In this document: positions 20,579 through 31,412 of the stretch, one piece after another | Numbering within the stretch: the first letter of the stretch is position 1 | Layout: every line of letters begins with the position of its first letter | Assembly (NCBI GenBank): GCA_027604705.1 | Contig: JADHYV010000066.1 | Span: 38,289 to 102,288 of the forward strand | Direction: 5' to 3' | Source of the DNA: Allomyces arbusculus | Lineage: Eukaryota; Blastocladiomycota; Blastocladiomycetes; Blastocladiales; Blastocladiaceae | Length of the DNA stretch: 64,000 nt | Position numbers and translations under genes: made by a program | The notes under the pieces: model-generated | What the model was told of the DNA's origin: nothing | Database searches by the model: none | The model's input: only the letters and a program-made list of their open reading frames with translations

Positions 20579-22823
20579 TCACTTCTTGACGACATCCACA
20601 AGGTGCGCGATCCCCTTTTCCTGCGCCCACTGCAGCAAAAATTTGCTCTGGTCGCCCTGGACCAGCACCTGGCCGTCGGCCACCGACACGGACGTGGCAC
20701 ACTTGACGGAAAACTCTTGCTGGAGCGCGGCGAGCTGTGCGGTCGAAAACAGGGCGCCGAGGTTCTTGAGCACCGACACCATTTTACGGCCCTGCCGCTT
20801 CTCAATCGACACGACGACGCGCACAAACTCGCCTTTCCGTACCTCGTCGGGACTCGTCGAGACGCAGTGGAACTTGCGCATCTTGTCGAGGATGGCCGCG
20901 AGCAGGTCGTCGCGCTTGGCCGTGGCCTGATCGCCGGCCGCGTACTTGTCGAGGTGCATGTCAACGGTAATAAACCGGCGGTTCAAAGTGGACACGAGGT
21001 CGTTGGCGTCGTAGTAGGCGTCGAGGTACTGCGCGACCTCGCTGCGTGTCAGGTACCGTGGCGCGGCCTTCGGGAACGCGAAGGACATGGCCGACGTTGG
21101 CTGGTAGAGCGATGTCACGGTCACCTTGTCGGCCGCGGATGTGGATGCCGCCGCCGACTTGGGCCGCGCACTCGCGGATCCTGATGCTCCCGCCGCGGCC
21201 GATGTTGCCTTGCTCGCCTTCCTCCCCGACAACGACGACGGCGCTGCGGCCGCGACCGTTTCCATGTGCTCGACGAGGCGCGGGTGCGTCTTGTTGACTG
21301 ACAGAATATGCGGCTCGCCCTTGACGTCCTTGGTCGTGATCAGCTTCTCATCCTTGTCGAGCGTCTTTAAAAACTTGGCCAGCTTCTTCCACTTAGTGTT
21401 CTTAAAGTCGAGATCCTTAGCGTATTGCTTGAGGTGCTTCGAGTGCAGCGTCGACGCAGAAATCGGCAATTCCAGGTGCGGCACGGACCGCAAAAACGCG
21501 TCCATGGCCACGTCGTCCTGCGACACGGCTTGCGGCTTGGCTGCAGGTGTGGGTGATGCGGGAGCAGCTGACGACATGGCGGGTTCGGGGTCCTGGACTG
21601 GCTCGGCTTCGACGACGGTAGCGTCATGGTCGGCAGCAATTTGCAGCTCCTCGACCGACTGCGCGAGATCGGAGACCGCATCGGCGGGCTCGTCTTGTGG
21701 CTGCTGCGACGGCTCGTCGATGACCTCGGTCGCGACCGAGTCATCTGCTCTTGCTTCGCCCTCGACCGCAGCGACGGCAGCAGTGGGGAAATCGGCGGGC
21801 GGCCGAGGTTTACCGCACTTTTCCCAAAGCGTGTCGCCGACGTAGTGGATGACCTTGACCGCCTTGCCCTTGCGCTCCCTGGCCATGGCCTCGCCACTCA
21901 TTTGCGCCACGCCGAGCGCGAGGACGAGGCTATTTCGAATCGCGCACGCGTGAGGACCAGGACACACGGCACAAGTTGATACGAAAATGGACGTACCGCG
22001 GGTTCCTGGACAGCGAAATACCGACAATGTCGCCCGGCTGGACGGGAGGGATGTCGCCAATGATGCCCGGCGCCCTGAGAGGAAAAGGGAAACGTCAAGA
22101 TTAGTGACCACGGCGGACTTGGCGCCGTGCGGGTAGATGGGCGGGGCCTCGACAAAGAGACAGACGCCGCCGCCGCGCGCGTGCGCGCCGGTCCACTGGT
22201 GTGTCAAATGGCGAACGTACATCAGGTCGGCAGCACCACAGATCTTCTGCATCACAAAGTCGTGCGTCATGATCACTGGCACGCAGTCGGGCGCCTAGTC
22301 GCAGAGTACAAGTTGGGTCACCAGTGCGCCTACCATGCAATCCAGTCACCAACCATGAGCGTGCATGCGTACCCGCCAGCACAGCATCAGCGACGGCAGA
22401 AACACGTCTTCGATCGGATCGAGTGCAAGCAGCTCGCTGTCGGCCGCGGCATAGAAGAGTGACCCGACATACTTTTCCGTCGCAAACTGGATGCGCTCAT
22501 TGATGACTTTGGACACGGCGGACAAGTGCGGCTCGAGCAGTGGGAATTGCGACACGAGTCGGTTACGGATTCCGCGCCATTCCGAGCTCTTGACGGGATT
22601 GCTCGATTTGACCGTGAACGCTTTCTATTCGACCGGCGGACACGCGAGGACATGATCAACACATAGGTTCTCGAGCGACTCCACCCGTGGTCGAGTCGTA
22701 GTGGTTGGTATTGCGTGCACGGTGCAGTGATCGCTGATTGTGTGGGGGCGGGGGGGGGGGGGGGGAGGACGACGCGCAGCGGCCAGTCATCCAGTTGTTG
22801 AGCACTGACAATACCCTAAACAT
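20579..22823 (-). CDS. TMA64: Translation factor eIF2D / ligatin (Tma64)
   Basis: Five exons: 22823-22815, 22624-22373, 22294-22221, 22074-21997 and 21929-20579; 587 residues, matching human eIF2D (about 584). The protein starts MFRKAFTVKSS, the family N-terminus. This is built from a 9-nt first exon (ATG TTT AGG) joined across a 190-nt intron. Next come the pre-PUA and PUA region (PDCVPVIMTHDF, GAADLMAPGI, QPGDIVGISL) and the linker YVGDTLWEKCG. A SWIB/MDM2-like domain follows (about 285-375, including SKHLKQYAKDLDFKNTKWKK), then a C-terminal SUI1/eIF1-like domain (about 490-575, with EKRQGRKMVSVLKNLG). eIF2D acts on 40S ribosomes, delivering tRNA independently of eIF2 and recycling post-termination complexes. 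All five junctions keep frame and reproduce conserved sequence, so the model is firm. Confidence 0.93.
22750..22765 (+). repeat. 16-nt poly-G tract inside the first eIF2D intron
   Basis: Sixteen consecutive G residues follow GGGGGC. The tract lies between the 9-nt first exon and the second exon of the eIF2D gene, where it is a C-run on the sense strand and so makes a pyrimidine-rich tract upstream of the acceptor. Homopolymer length here may be imprecise. Confidence 0.8.
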
Positions 22824-24213
22824 GGCTCTTGTGTTGCCGTTGTCGGGTTGCGCTTGCTTTCCGGGGCCGAGGTTTACAGGAGGATACAAACAGGACAGGC
22901 CGGGCAAGCTAGGGTGTGGCAGCTGGCAGACGGACTTGGCCTTGGCATCGAGGTCTGATCGTTGCTGGAGACTGTCGCAAAGCGACCCCCGCCTTGACTC
23001 GCGGTTTGCCACCTGTGTCCCACGTGCGCGAAGCGTGATGGTGCGAGACGCGTCCCACACCGACCCAATCATGGCGAACCGCCACGCGCCGCCCTACCTT
23101 GCCGACCCGCTGCCATGCACTTTCGAAACACCTCTCCCGGTCTCCTCTTGGCCTGTTGCGAGCACGCTCGAAATGTTGTTCCTGCCGCGCCGTAACGGCC
23201 CAGGCCCCACAGCCTGTGGGCGCCAGGCCATGCGACCCACCCACGGCCTGTTCTCACCCCCTCGCCACCTGTTATTGCCTCCGTTCGCACCCACCTCGAC
23301 AACACTCGCACCACGCTCGATGCGCTGCGGCTCGACACCCGCGACGCGCCGCCGACCGCCTCGACTCGGGCTATACACCCTTGGAGGAAAGGCGACCTGC
23401 CTTTGCCCTCCAAGGTGCGCGCTCTCCTCCTCTTGCTCCTTTCGATTCGACTTTCCGTTGCTTCGTTGTTCCTACATCCTCGCCGGCCCTCCGCGTCGTC
23501 TCGCAGAGCGCGTTCTCCTCCTTCGTGTTCTCCCATTTCTCTCGCCTTTCTTGCTGTTACGCGGGCCCGCCAACCAGTTGTTGGCCAACCGCCGTTTTCC
23601 TTGCTTTCCGTCGTCTGAGCAATCCAACGAGAAAAGCCCTTCGCAGAACGAGCGTAATATATTCACGGACCTGCCTTTGCCCTCTGAGACTGAACCTTTC
23701 GAGGCCCGCCGCGGCAGGTAAACCTAACCTCGTGCGCTCTCCACGACAAGAGAAGGTAGTGGCAGATGCCTGACTCCAGCTATCTGCGAGGAGAATCATG
23801 ACATGAGCTGCACATGACATGAGCTGCACTGTTTGGAGCACCGTCTGTTGCCCTTGCGGACGATGCTCCAAGTATGATACATTTGCCGTACCTGCGAGGC
23901 CTGGCTTCATGACGGTTTTGAAGAATCATCAGAGCAGCGGCCCCCAAGGGACAGCGATTCAACAGGCCAGCCCACAACCAGTCAGGCAAAAGCACACAGA
24001 CAGACTCGCGCTTCTGCGCCATGTCGAAGTCACTCTGGATGACCCCCAAAGTGGTAGAGAAGATCGCAAATATCATAACGAGCTCAGAATGGAAACCATT
24101 CTGGACCGTGAGGTGCAGCGGCGGCCACGTACAAATTAGAACAGTGCTATGGCTACCTGCAGTCTCCAACCCACGCACACCAGTCTACCTCCCTTCCCTC
24201 GATGTCCTCTCTT
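22824..24213. other. Intergenic region upstream of eIF2D; no gene recognised
   Basis: About 1.4 kb. The part near eIF2D is probably its promoter. Plus-strand open frames at 22738-23773 are Arg/Ser/Pro-rich without any recognisable domain. A hydrophobic minus-strand frame near 24100-24040 (LVMIFAIFSTTLGVI) has no good ATG and no splice support. Only the 16-bp direct repeat at 23797 stands out. Confidence 0.4.
23797..23828 (+). repeat. Perfect 16-bp tandem duplication
   Basis: CATGACATGAGCTGCA occurs twice, head to tail, with no mismatch (23797-23812 and 23813-23828). It includes the palindromic core GAGCTC-like GAGCTG. It is most likely a recent slippage or end-joining duplication. Confidence 0.85.
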
Positions 24214-25626
24214 TCACGCGACCCACCGGCTCGTGCTAGTCGTGGATCCTATTTTTTGTGCTTGGAGCGTGACGAGCACGGAAATGACGACAATCGACAC
24301 GACGCACAGCGACCAAAGGATAAGACGGCACGGCCAGCTCAAATCCATAGGCGATGACGGTGCCGTAATGGCGGAGCGCGCCGTGGAGCGGCGATGCGCC
24401 GGGGTGGAAACCGACGGGACCGAGCTGGAGGGGACCAAGGCCGCGGAGCTTGCCGACGCGGCGGCCGACACGGCGAGCGGCGAGCCAATCGACACGATCT
24501 TGTCCTCGGCAGGGTTCGAATTGGAATTGGCGGTCGGGATGCGCAGCGCACTGGGCTATCAGGCGAGCAAAGTGAACAAATTGTCTTCGAAACCATGACG
24601 ATGGTCATGCACGCGATTACACCGTACCCTGCTCCCAACCGACAGCCTCGCCCCCGGCCGCGACAGCGTGCTCTTGGACGGTTGCAGGGACCCAGGCACC
24701 GACGGCAACGGTGCCGGCCCATCAGCCTCTTCGCGAATCGTGATTCGGCGCACGCGGCCTGAAGCCATTGCCACCGTCGATCCGGTCACGTCCTCGATAC
24801 TCGTGGACACGCGGTTGATGATTTCCTCGAGCCGCGGGTCCGACAGACCGCGTACGGGCCCGCTCGTCACGGACGCGGCCAGCGATACGCGTCGGACCGG
24901 TGTCGACGGGACGTTTGGCGGCGACGACGACGGTGCTGGGGTTAGTTCGGCCGACCTGCTGTCGCGCGCCGCCGGATTGGCCGTGAAGCCCATCGGGCAT
25001 CCGCTGCCGGTGCCGGGCAACCGGATCACCGAGTCGAAGCTGCGGCGCTTGCCCGAGGCGGGACACACCCGTGGCGGATGGTGCATCGACCCAGAACGGT
25101 GCACCGACCCGGAACTCGTGAATCGCGGCGGGGTCGCGACAATGGCAGCGACAGCAGCGGCCGTGCCGCCTTGTTCCGGGACCATGGGCATGGTACTCGT
25201 CGACTGCAAGGTCTCGGACCCGACCTGCACGGACGGCGTGGACGAGGGCAAGATGGGCACAACGGGGAAGGGTGACTCGTGCGACTTGGCCGGCTTGATG
25301 CCAGACGGCAGCTTCATGTCGAGCACGCCAGTGGCAACGTGCAACGAATCCGACGACGAGCTGTCCATGTTGGCGGCAAGCAAAGGGCGCTGGATGCCGT
25401 CGTCGTTGTCGTCGGTGCGCGCGAGCATACGGACACCTCCCACCGCCGCACGAGAGAGTAAAGTCCAAGGGTTGTGCAAATCTGTCGGCGCGGTTGCGGC
25501 CAGCGTTGCGCGCGGCGACGGGGCTGCTGGTGAAGCGGACAGGGCCGCTTGAGCACCGTCGGCGTCGCTTGTCTTATTGCGAATGAACAGCAGCAAGCTC
25601 TTCAAGCTCGACGCAGCCTCGGACAC
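24214..25626 (-). CDS. Ser/Pro-rich tail-anchored membrane protein, function unknown (5' end not resolved)
   Basis: Two exons are supported: 25626 down to 24628, and 24555-24214, joined by a 72-nt intron (GTACGG donor, TGATAG acceptor) with phase 0 kept. The cytosolic part is Ser/Thr/Pro-rich and contains a possible helical segment DPRLEEIINRVSTSIEDVTG. One hydrophobic span, CRLILWSLCVVSIVVISVLV, lies about 19 residues from the C-terminus, so the protein should be tail-anchored in ER or mitochondrial outer membrane. The open frame begins at 25626 without an ATG: an acceptor-like TCAACCAG lies at its 5' side, so a first exon may be missing. Otherwise translation would start at the in-frame ATG at 25428. 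No known family is recognised. Confidence 0.6.
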
Positions 25627-26007
25627 TTGCGGATGATCACTGGTTGAAGATGCGAGTGTTTACTGATAGACTGGGAGGGACCGGCGGCGGGATTCGAATG
25701 CGGCCAGGGGAGACTAGGGAGACTGTTGACGGTCGCGAGCAAACGGCTGTGCTACCCCAGAAATGATTTTTGCAAGACCAAGATCTCATGCTGCTCGCGC
25801 TCGACGCAGTGCGCGCCCGAAAGAAATGCTCTCAAACGAATCGTTCGAGTGGGAGGGAGACGGAACAGCGCGCACGGGACGGCAGCTGCGACTGCTCGCG
25901 GCGAGCAACAGCTGTCAAGTCAAAAAGGCCAACAAAATTGGACCCGAGACGAGCATGTATTTTCATGTCAATCCAACACTCCGACGCGCGCATCAAGCAG
26001 AGCACAC
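25627..26007. other. Short intergenic region between the tail-anchored protein and eS4
   Basis: About 380 nt between two minus-strand genes, holding the eS4 3' end and the promoter or a missing first exon of the tail-anchored protein. A GGATTCGAAT motif near 25690 resembles a tRNA T-loop but its flanks do not pair. Confidence 0.4.
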
Positions 26008-27473
26008 TTAGGCCTTCTGGGCACGACGCTTGTCGCGCTCCTCGGCAATCGTGAGCTTGACACCACGGTCCTTGGGCAGCGAGATCCAGGGCTTGTTGCC
26101 CTGACCAATCGGGAACACGTTGGTGAGACGCGTCGCGAAGGTGCGGTCGAGCGCGTCCTTGATGTGGACAATGTCGAAACCGCCCGGGTGCTTCTCGCGG
26201 TGCGTGATGACACCGACGCGACCCATGTTACGCCCGCCCGTGATGAGCGCCAGGTTGCCCGACTCGAACTTGACAAAGTCCGTGACCTTGCCCGTCTCGA
26301 GGTCAAACTTGACCGTGTCGTTGACCTTGACCATCGGGTCCGGGTAGCGGATCGTGCGGCCATCGTGCGTGGCAATGACGGGGACGCCCTTGGCCGAGAG
26401 CTTGAGCTTCTTGACCTTGCACAGCTTGTACTTGGCCTCGTCGGCCGTGATGCGGTGCACCGTGAAGCGGCCCTTGACGTCAAAGATGAGACGGAAGTTC
26501 TCGCCCGTCTTCTCAATCGAGATGACGTCTGCACATAAGCAAACACAAACACGCGAGAGAGAGTACGCAAACGTAAGTTGGGACCGGATTGAGTCCAAGA
26601 GGAGCACAAAGTCACACGGCGGGAGAGATGGGGAATCGCTGCGTGACGCCGAGGCCAAAGGACCGAATCGACGGCGACGCAAGAAAATCGCGAACCCACG
26701 GACTCTAAGACCAGAGCGGCACTGAAATGGCCCGACCTCCAAGATCTGTATCCCCAGTTGCGCCGATCGAGCCGCCTGTCGACGAGCGAGAACCGCAAGC
26801 GAGAGAAACGGTCGTCGGACGACAACGCACAGTCCAAAAAATGCCCGAAGGCTGTCACTGTGGAGCTTCAAATTGGAGCGTCACGGCGGGCACTCGAGCG
26901 CAGAGCGAAGCGAGCGACCACCGTCAACGCTGCCGGTGAGCAGGATACGCAGACATCGGCTGCGACATCGGTTTTCAACGAGCAGGTCGCAAAAACACCG
27001 AGTCACCAAAATGACGGATTCCCCTTCTCATCCCGCACGTTGACATAATGCTTAAATCTCAAAAAACGGACCCATGAGACCGGCCGGGTACGTCGAGTCG
27101 GTGCGGACCTTGCCGTCGACCTTGACGAGGCGCTGCATCAGGATCGAGGTAACCTCCTTGTACGTCAGGGCGTACTTCAGGCGGTTACGCAGGAAGATGA
27201 TGAGCGGCAGGCACTCGCGCAGCTTGTGCGGACCAGCCGACGGACGCGGCGCCCAGGTGCCGGTCAGCTTGTCCAGCATCCAGTGCTTGGGCGCGGCGAG
27301 GCGCTTAAGGTGCTTCTTGGGACCGCGAGCCTGGGAAGCGTGCGAATTGGTGACGGATGGATAGGCATGGCCACGGTCAGCGACGGGTTTGTGGCGGTGA
27401 AATGAACGACGAGACGGAGCTGCAGCGTGTTGGTCGTGTGCTTGCAGCTTTCGGGTGGGTTGAGACTGACCAT
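26008..27473 (-). CDS. RPS4: 40S ribosomal protein eS4
   Basis: Three exons: 27473-27471 (the ATG alone), 27330-27072 and 26528-26008; 260 residues, the usual size. The first exon is only the start codon. It is followed at once by a GTCAGT donor and a 140-nt intron, and the second exon resumes with [20 protein letters not shown], the conserved eS4 N-terminus. The S4 RNA-binding region follows ([13 protein letters not shown]), then the central domain [15 protein letters not shown] and the KOW-type motif [18 protein letters not shown]. The C-terminus is [15 protein letters not shown]. The second intron is 543 nt. eS4 binds 18S rRNA on the small-subunit surface. It lies head to head with the gene at 27807, and the two share a promoter region of about 330 nt. 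Confidence 0.96.
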
Positions 27474-27806
27474 TTTGGTGGAATCTGTCGAGATCCGTGT
27501 GGGAAGAGAGGGAACAGTGACGGGCCAGCTCGATGAGGACTTTGATGATTCTGGCAAGACGGCAACCAAGTGTTGTTGACAAGGTCACGCCACAGTGACG
27601 GGTTTGACGTGATAGATAATACGTTGCGCCTTGATTTTTTGCATTGGCCACCCAGCTCCGAGGCACACCCGCGCCGCAATTCTCCTTTCCATGAGCAACC
27701 TTGCTATCCACGACTATCAACTTGCTGCAATAGACGCACCAGTGCTCCAGACCGCTCCTTGAGCTGTACCTGCCAGCTGCAACCCCGCGCCGCGCTCAAC
27801 ACCATC
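27474..27806. promoter_or_regulatory. Bidirectional promoter between eS4 and an unknown protein
   Basis: The 333 nt between two divergent start codons must contain both promoters and 5' UTRs. It is notably AT-richer (TGATAGATAATACG near 27610) than the coding flanks. No clear TATA box. Ribosomal-protein expression control is expected but no known element was recognised. Confidence 0.5.
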
Positions 27807-29696
27807 ATGTCGCGCCGCTCCACGATAACGCATCCCGCCTTGGCCGACCTTCTGTCGGCCTCACAGCGGCAGCCGATCCCAGAAGTGCTAGAGAAAATGG
27901 AGGAGACCTATCGAGGTAATGTGCCGATCGTGGCTCTCAAGCCGTGCTCGTTCCATGAGCTCACGGGCATGTTCCCGAACAGACGTCGACCAAACGTTCC
28001 GCGCCTTTCAACAACGCCGCAAGTCGTCGGTCCTTGAACAGGGCCCGTTCAACAACATCATGTCGCGGCTCATGGACGACGTGCAAGAGCTCGACGCCGA
28101 GTCTTTAGCACAGGACGAGCCGTCCCCCACCTCGCGCCGTGCCAGTGTCGCGTCGACGCGCGGCGGTGCCATCGGCACCCACTCCCCACGCAGACGAAGC
28201 TCCGCATCGGTCATGGCGGCCGCGCAGCTCATTTCTCAAATGGAAATCGTGACGGGTAGCGCGCAGGAACTCGAAATCAGCGGTGGCCGCGGCGCTGGAC
28301 GCACTTCGGCGCAAAATCCGAGCGGCAGTGCACCACCGAGTCCTGACGCGTCGGCGGCAGCAGCGCAGCTCAGACAACTATCCGGGATCACGGGCGCCGT
28401 CATGTCGGCCACGTCGGCGCTCGCCGGGTCGATTCTCCCTGGGCAAGTCGCCGAGGCGACGCTCGTGCCGGCGCACGCGTCCGAGCCGCCGTCGCGCGCT
28501 CCTTCGCCGGCTGGCCCATTTTCCATGCCGTCTCTACCCGCGGCACCTGTTGTTCTCCCGCCCCCACCCGTCGTGCTACCGTCACGCGACCCGTCGCAAC
28601 ACGGCAGCGGTTCGCCGCTCATCCCGGGCTCGTCGACGAATTCGGTCTCTTCGCCGTCGACGGCAGCGCCACCGCCCGTGTTCCAAATGATGGTGGCGGC
28701 CGAGGGTGAGGAGCCCAAGGCGCGCATCGACCTCGAGTTTATTCCGCTGACACCGAACCTCGGCAGTATGGCTACGCCGGAACCGCGGCGCATCCGCAGC
28801 AAGAGCATGGACGCGTCGAACCGGCCCGATGAACCGGTGGTGGGGTCGGTGACGATGGACTCGACTCTGAGTGTGCTCAAGAGTGGACCGGTATGTTGAG
28901 AGTTGTTGGACAGCCTTTGACTGCAAGGTCTGGCTGACTTACTCACCTCGCTGGTGCACTTCCTCTCCACCAGATCGCTGCGCGCGAGGGCGGCGTGGAG
29001 GGCGCAGTGAACACCTTCTCGTCGTTCCGCAAGTGGAAGTCGAGTGTCAAGAAAAAGAAGCTGTCGACCGAGCGGCAAAAGCGGCTCGAGCAAGCCACGG
29101 CGCGATTCAATCTCGAGGTCTGCGCGTGATTTCGCACCTCACCTTCGTCTCGACTGCACCACTCACACTCCATTCACGACCAGATCCCCGACTCGATCCG
29201 GTTCGACCTGGTCCGCGAAGCCCTGCCGGTCGTGCAGAAAATGGTCGACCAGTACCGTGCGCAACTCGGCGACCGCGACGCCGTCACGCAAGACGCAGTC
29301 GCGCACCTGCGGCGACTGCAGACTATGATGCCGGCGTCGCACGCGCACCACCAGCAGCCCGACGACGCGACGACGACCACCGACACAACGCCGTCCGTGT
29401 CGGACCTGTTGCCAACGCGGCGGTCATGGTCGCTGTCGCGCGCCCCGCCAACCGTGCGCCGCCCGATCCGCCGCTTGTCGCGCATCGTGGTCGGGAAACA
29501 CTCGACCGTGAAACCACTCGAACGACTCGATGATTTGCTCACGCCCGCGAACTCGACGGCGGCACCGGGTGGAGGTGGAGGTGGGGCGCCAGGGGTTGCT
29601 GCTGCCGCGCGCAGGAACTTGATGTCGGCCGTGCGCCGTCCGAATAACCGCGACGCGCCGTCAGCACCGCTGGCGTCGGGTGGGTTGGCGCGGTGA
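27807..29696 (+). CDS. Ser/Pro/Ala-rich protein with a basic helical segment, function unknown
   Basis: Four exons: 27807-27915, 27983-28890, 28974-29117 and 29184-29696; 557 residues. Donors are GTAATG, GTATGT and GTCTGC, and acceptors are AACAG, ACCAG and ACCAG; phases 1, 0, 0 are kept. The N-terminus includes a predicted helix PALADLLSASQRQ and RAFQQRRKSSVLEQGPFNNIM. The middle is Ser/Pro/Ala-rich with many RRxS and SP sites. Near 340-420 is a charged helical block, KWKSSVKKKKLSTERQKRLE, running into IPDSIRFDLVREALPVVQKM, which looks like a folded module. The tail has RPIRRLSRIVV and a polyglycine run. No membrane span or signal peptide. The basic Ser-rich repeats would suit kinase regulation or membrane binding. 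No family is recognised. Confidence 0.7.
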
Positions 29697-30112
29697 GAAT
29701 GATGGTGGACTGGGGACTGGGGTGTAGTGACACTACGATAAGGCACGAATCGTGATGACGGGAATGAATGGGTTTCACAAATTGTCTTTGTTTATTTCAA
29801 CGAGTGCTGCAGGTTGTGCAGCAGGTTGTGCGGCAGGCCGTGTGGTCTGCGATCACGCCGCATCACGCTCCACACCGCAAGAAATTACGTGAGAGCAACG
29901 GCGTGGTCCCCGCAAAGCTGTGAAGCACAGGTAGTTAACTGTATAGGCGAGTAGGTATGCGGCTGAGCAACTGAGTTGGTCGGATTGAACCACGCCAGTT
30001 GACGCTCTTTCTGTGACGCCCTCATGCTGATTGATCACGGTTGGAACAGACTCTCAACATTTTCTCTCCACCGGCTCTACAGATCACAGTACATCGCTCC
30101 ACCACGCACGTC
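29697..30112. other. Intergenic, no gene seen
   Basis: About 415 nt of AT-richer sequence following the unknown Ser/Pro-rich gene, including the direct repeat GCAGGTTGTGC (29808-29833 region, two to three imperfect copies: GCAGGTTGTGCAGCAGGTTG...). Probably its 3' UTR and the remains of the promoter of the broken F-box-like gene. Confidence 0.4.
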
Positions 30113-31243
30113 ATGATGCCAACCGACGAACCGCTCGAATCAACCTCCGCCCAGCAAAAAGTCGCGACTGCGGCCAAGCAAACAGGCGAGGCCGTGTCGC
30201 GCCCCATTCAATCACCGATTGCGGCCCTCGACCCATGGTTCCTCTACAAGATTGTCGATTGAGTGTCCGCCGCTTTCGACAACGATCCATTGGGTGTTGC
30301 GCGCGACCTTGTGCGGCTGGCCAAGACGTGTCGCGCTCTGCGCGCGCCGGCCATCCACACGCTTCATCGCTTGCTCGAAGTGGCACTTCGCATCGAGCCC
30401 GAGCTTGAGTCTGGCACACTCTGCCTCACTTTGCCTCGCGCGCGTACCACTCCATTGTCGGAGAATTACGCGGGCCAGTCAAAGTTGCCGAAAAGCTCAA
30501 CGATAACCATGATCCCGCGTCGCCGGACCACTTGATGCGAATGGCTGTGCATCCGACATGGATCAGGCGACTTGCCGTGTTCCCGCGCGACAACAATTCT
30601 GCTGCCGCCCAATTCCAAGGCACGCCCGCGTCCGGCACGATTTAAAAAAGGGAAGGAGTCGGTTCCGCCCGCCCCGCTCGCGACACTCCTGGCCACGCTG
30701 ACGTGCGTCGTGGAATTCGAGTGCACTGACCAGGACATGGTCGACACGATGGTTTCGCACGCACAAGATCTGGTGCAGCACGTGGTCGAGGTCAAGCTGC
30801 CGCCCAAGGACGTGCTCACGCTCGTGAAAAACGACGCAGCGTCCAAGTCCTTGTTTGGCGTCCGAGCCGTGCGCACTGCGCGGTTCGATACCAAGGTCAA
30901 AGAGCCTTTGGCATTAATGCGGCCGGAACCGCCCGTCATTGTGGCGCCCGCATTCACCCCGACCGTCCCGCCGCCAATGATCTCGGTGACGCATCCGGAA
31001 CAACTCGAAATGGTGCCGCCGGAACTTGATGTGACGGCGCCGCCAATGGTACTCCCGGAGCAGGCCCCACCCGTACAGCAGTGGGTCGGTGTTGAAACCG
31101 CACAGCTGATTGTCGATGAGATTCAGAATAATGCGGTTGGTAATTTTGCACTGGTGGATGTAGAAGTCATGATGGCTGCTGCAGTGCAGGAGATGGCGTT
31201 GTATCCTCATGAGGATGACGATGCTGTTCCTGGGCCAGAATGA
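30113..31243 (+). pseudogene. Broken F-box-like gene
   Basis: The frame opens MMPTDEPLES and soon reaches an F-box-like stretch LDPWFLYKIVD-stop-VSAAFDNDPLG followed by RDLVRLAKTCRALRAPAI. This matches the usual F-box pattern LPxELLxxIVxxL...LxxLxxTCRxLR. The interrupting TGA at about 30260 sits where Trp (TGG) would fit. Further on, the plausible coding frame shifts (HLMRMAVHPTWIRRLAVFP in another frame near 30531-30590) and then returns (VPPAPLATLLATLTCVVEFE... to stop at 31243). No GT-AG intron removes the stop or frame changes cleanly. This fits a gene broken by one nonsense and two frameshift changes; sequencing errors could also explain part. Intact F-box proteins bring substrates to SCF ubiquitin ligases. 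Confidence 0.5.
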
Positions 31244-31412
31244 GTTTTCCTGCGTAATAAGAGAAATGATCTATTTTTTCAAATATTTTCGGATGTTGGA
31301 GACACTGTGACAGGAGTAGACGAGCTGGGAGGAAGCATTGTGGCGACCACGTCCAGTTAAAACAGATGATAGCTTTGTTCATAACCACACCTGTGCACGA
31401 CGGCTGATACGT

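Noticed and set aside
25680-25705. tRNA T-loop-like GGATTCGAAT
   Set aside because: The five flanking bases on each side do not pair and no D-arm or anticodon arm is found at the right distance on either strand.
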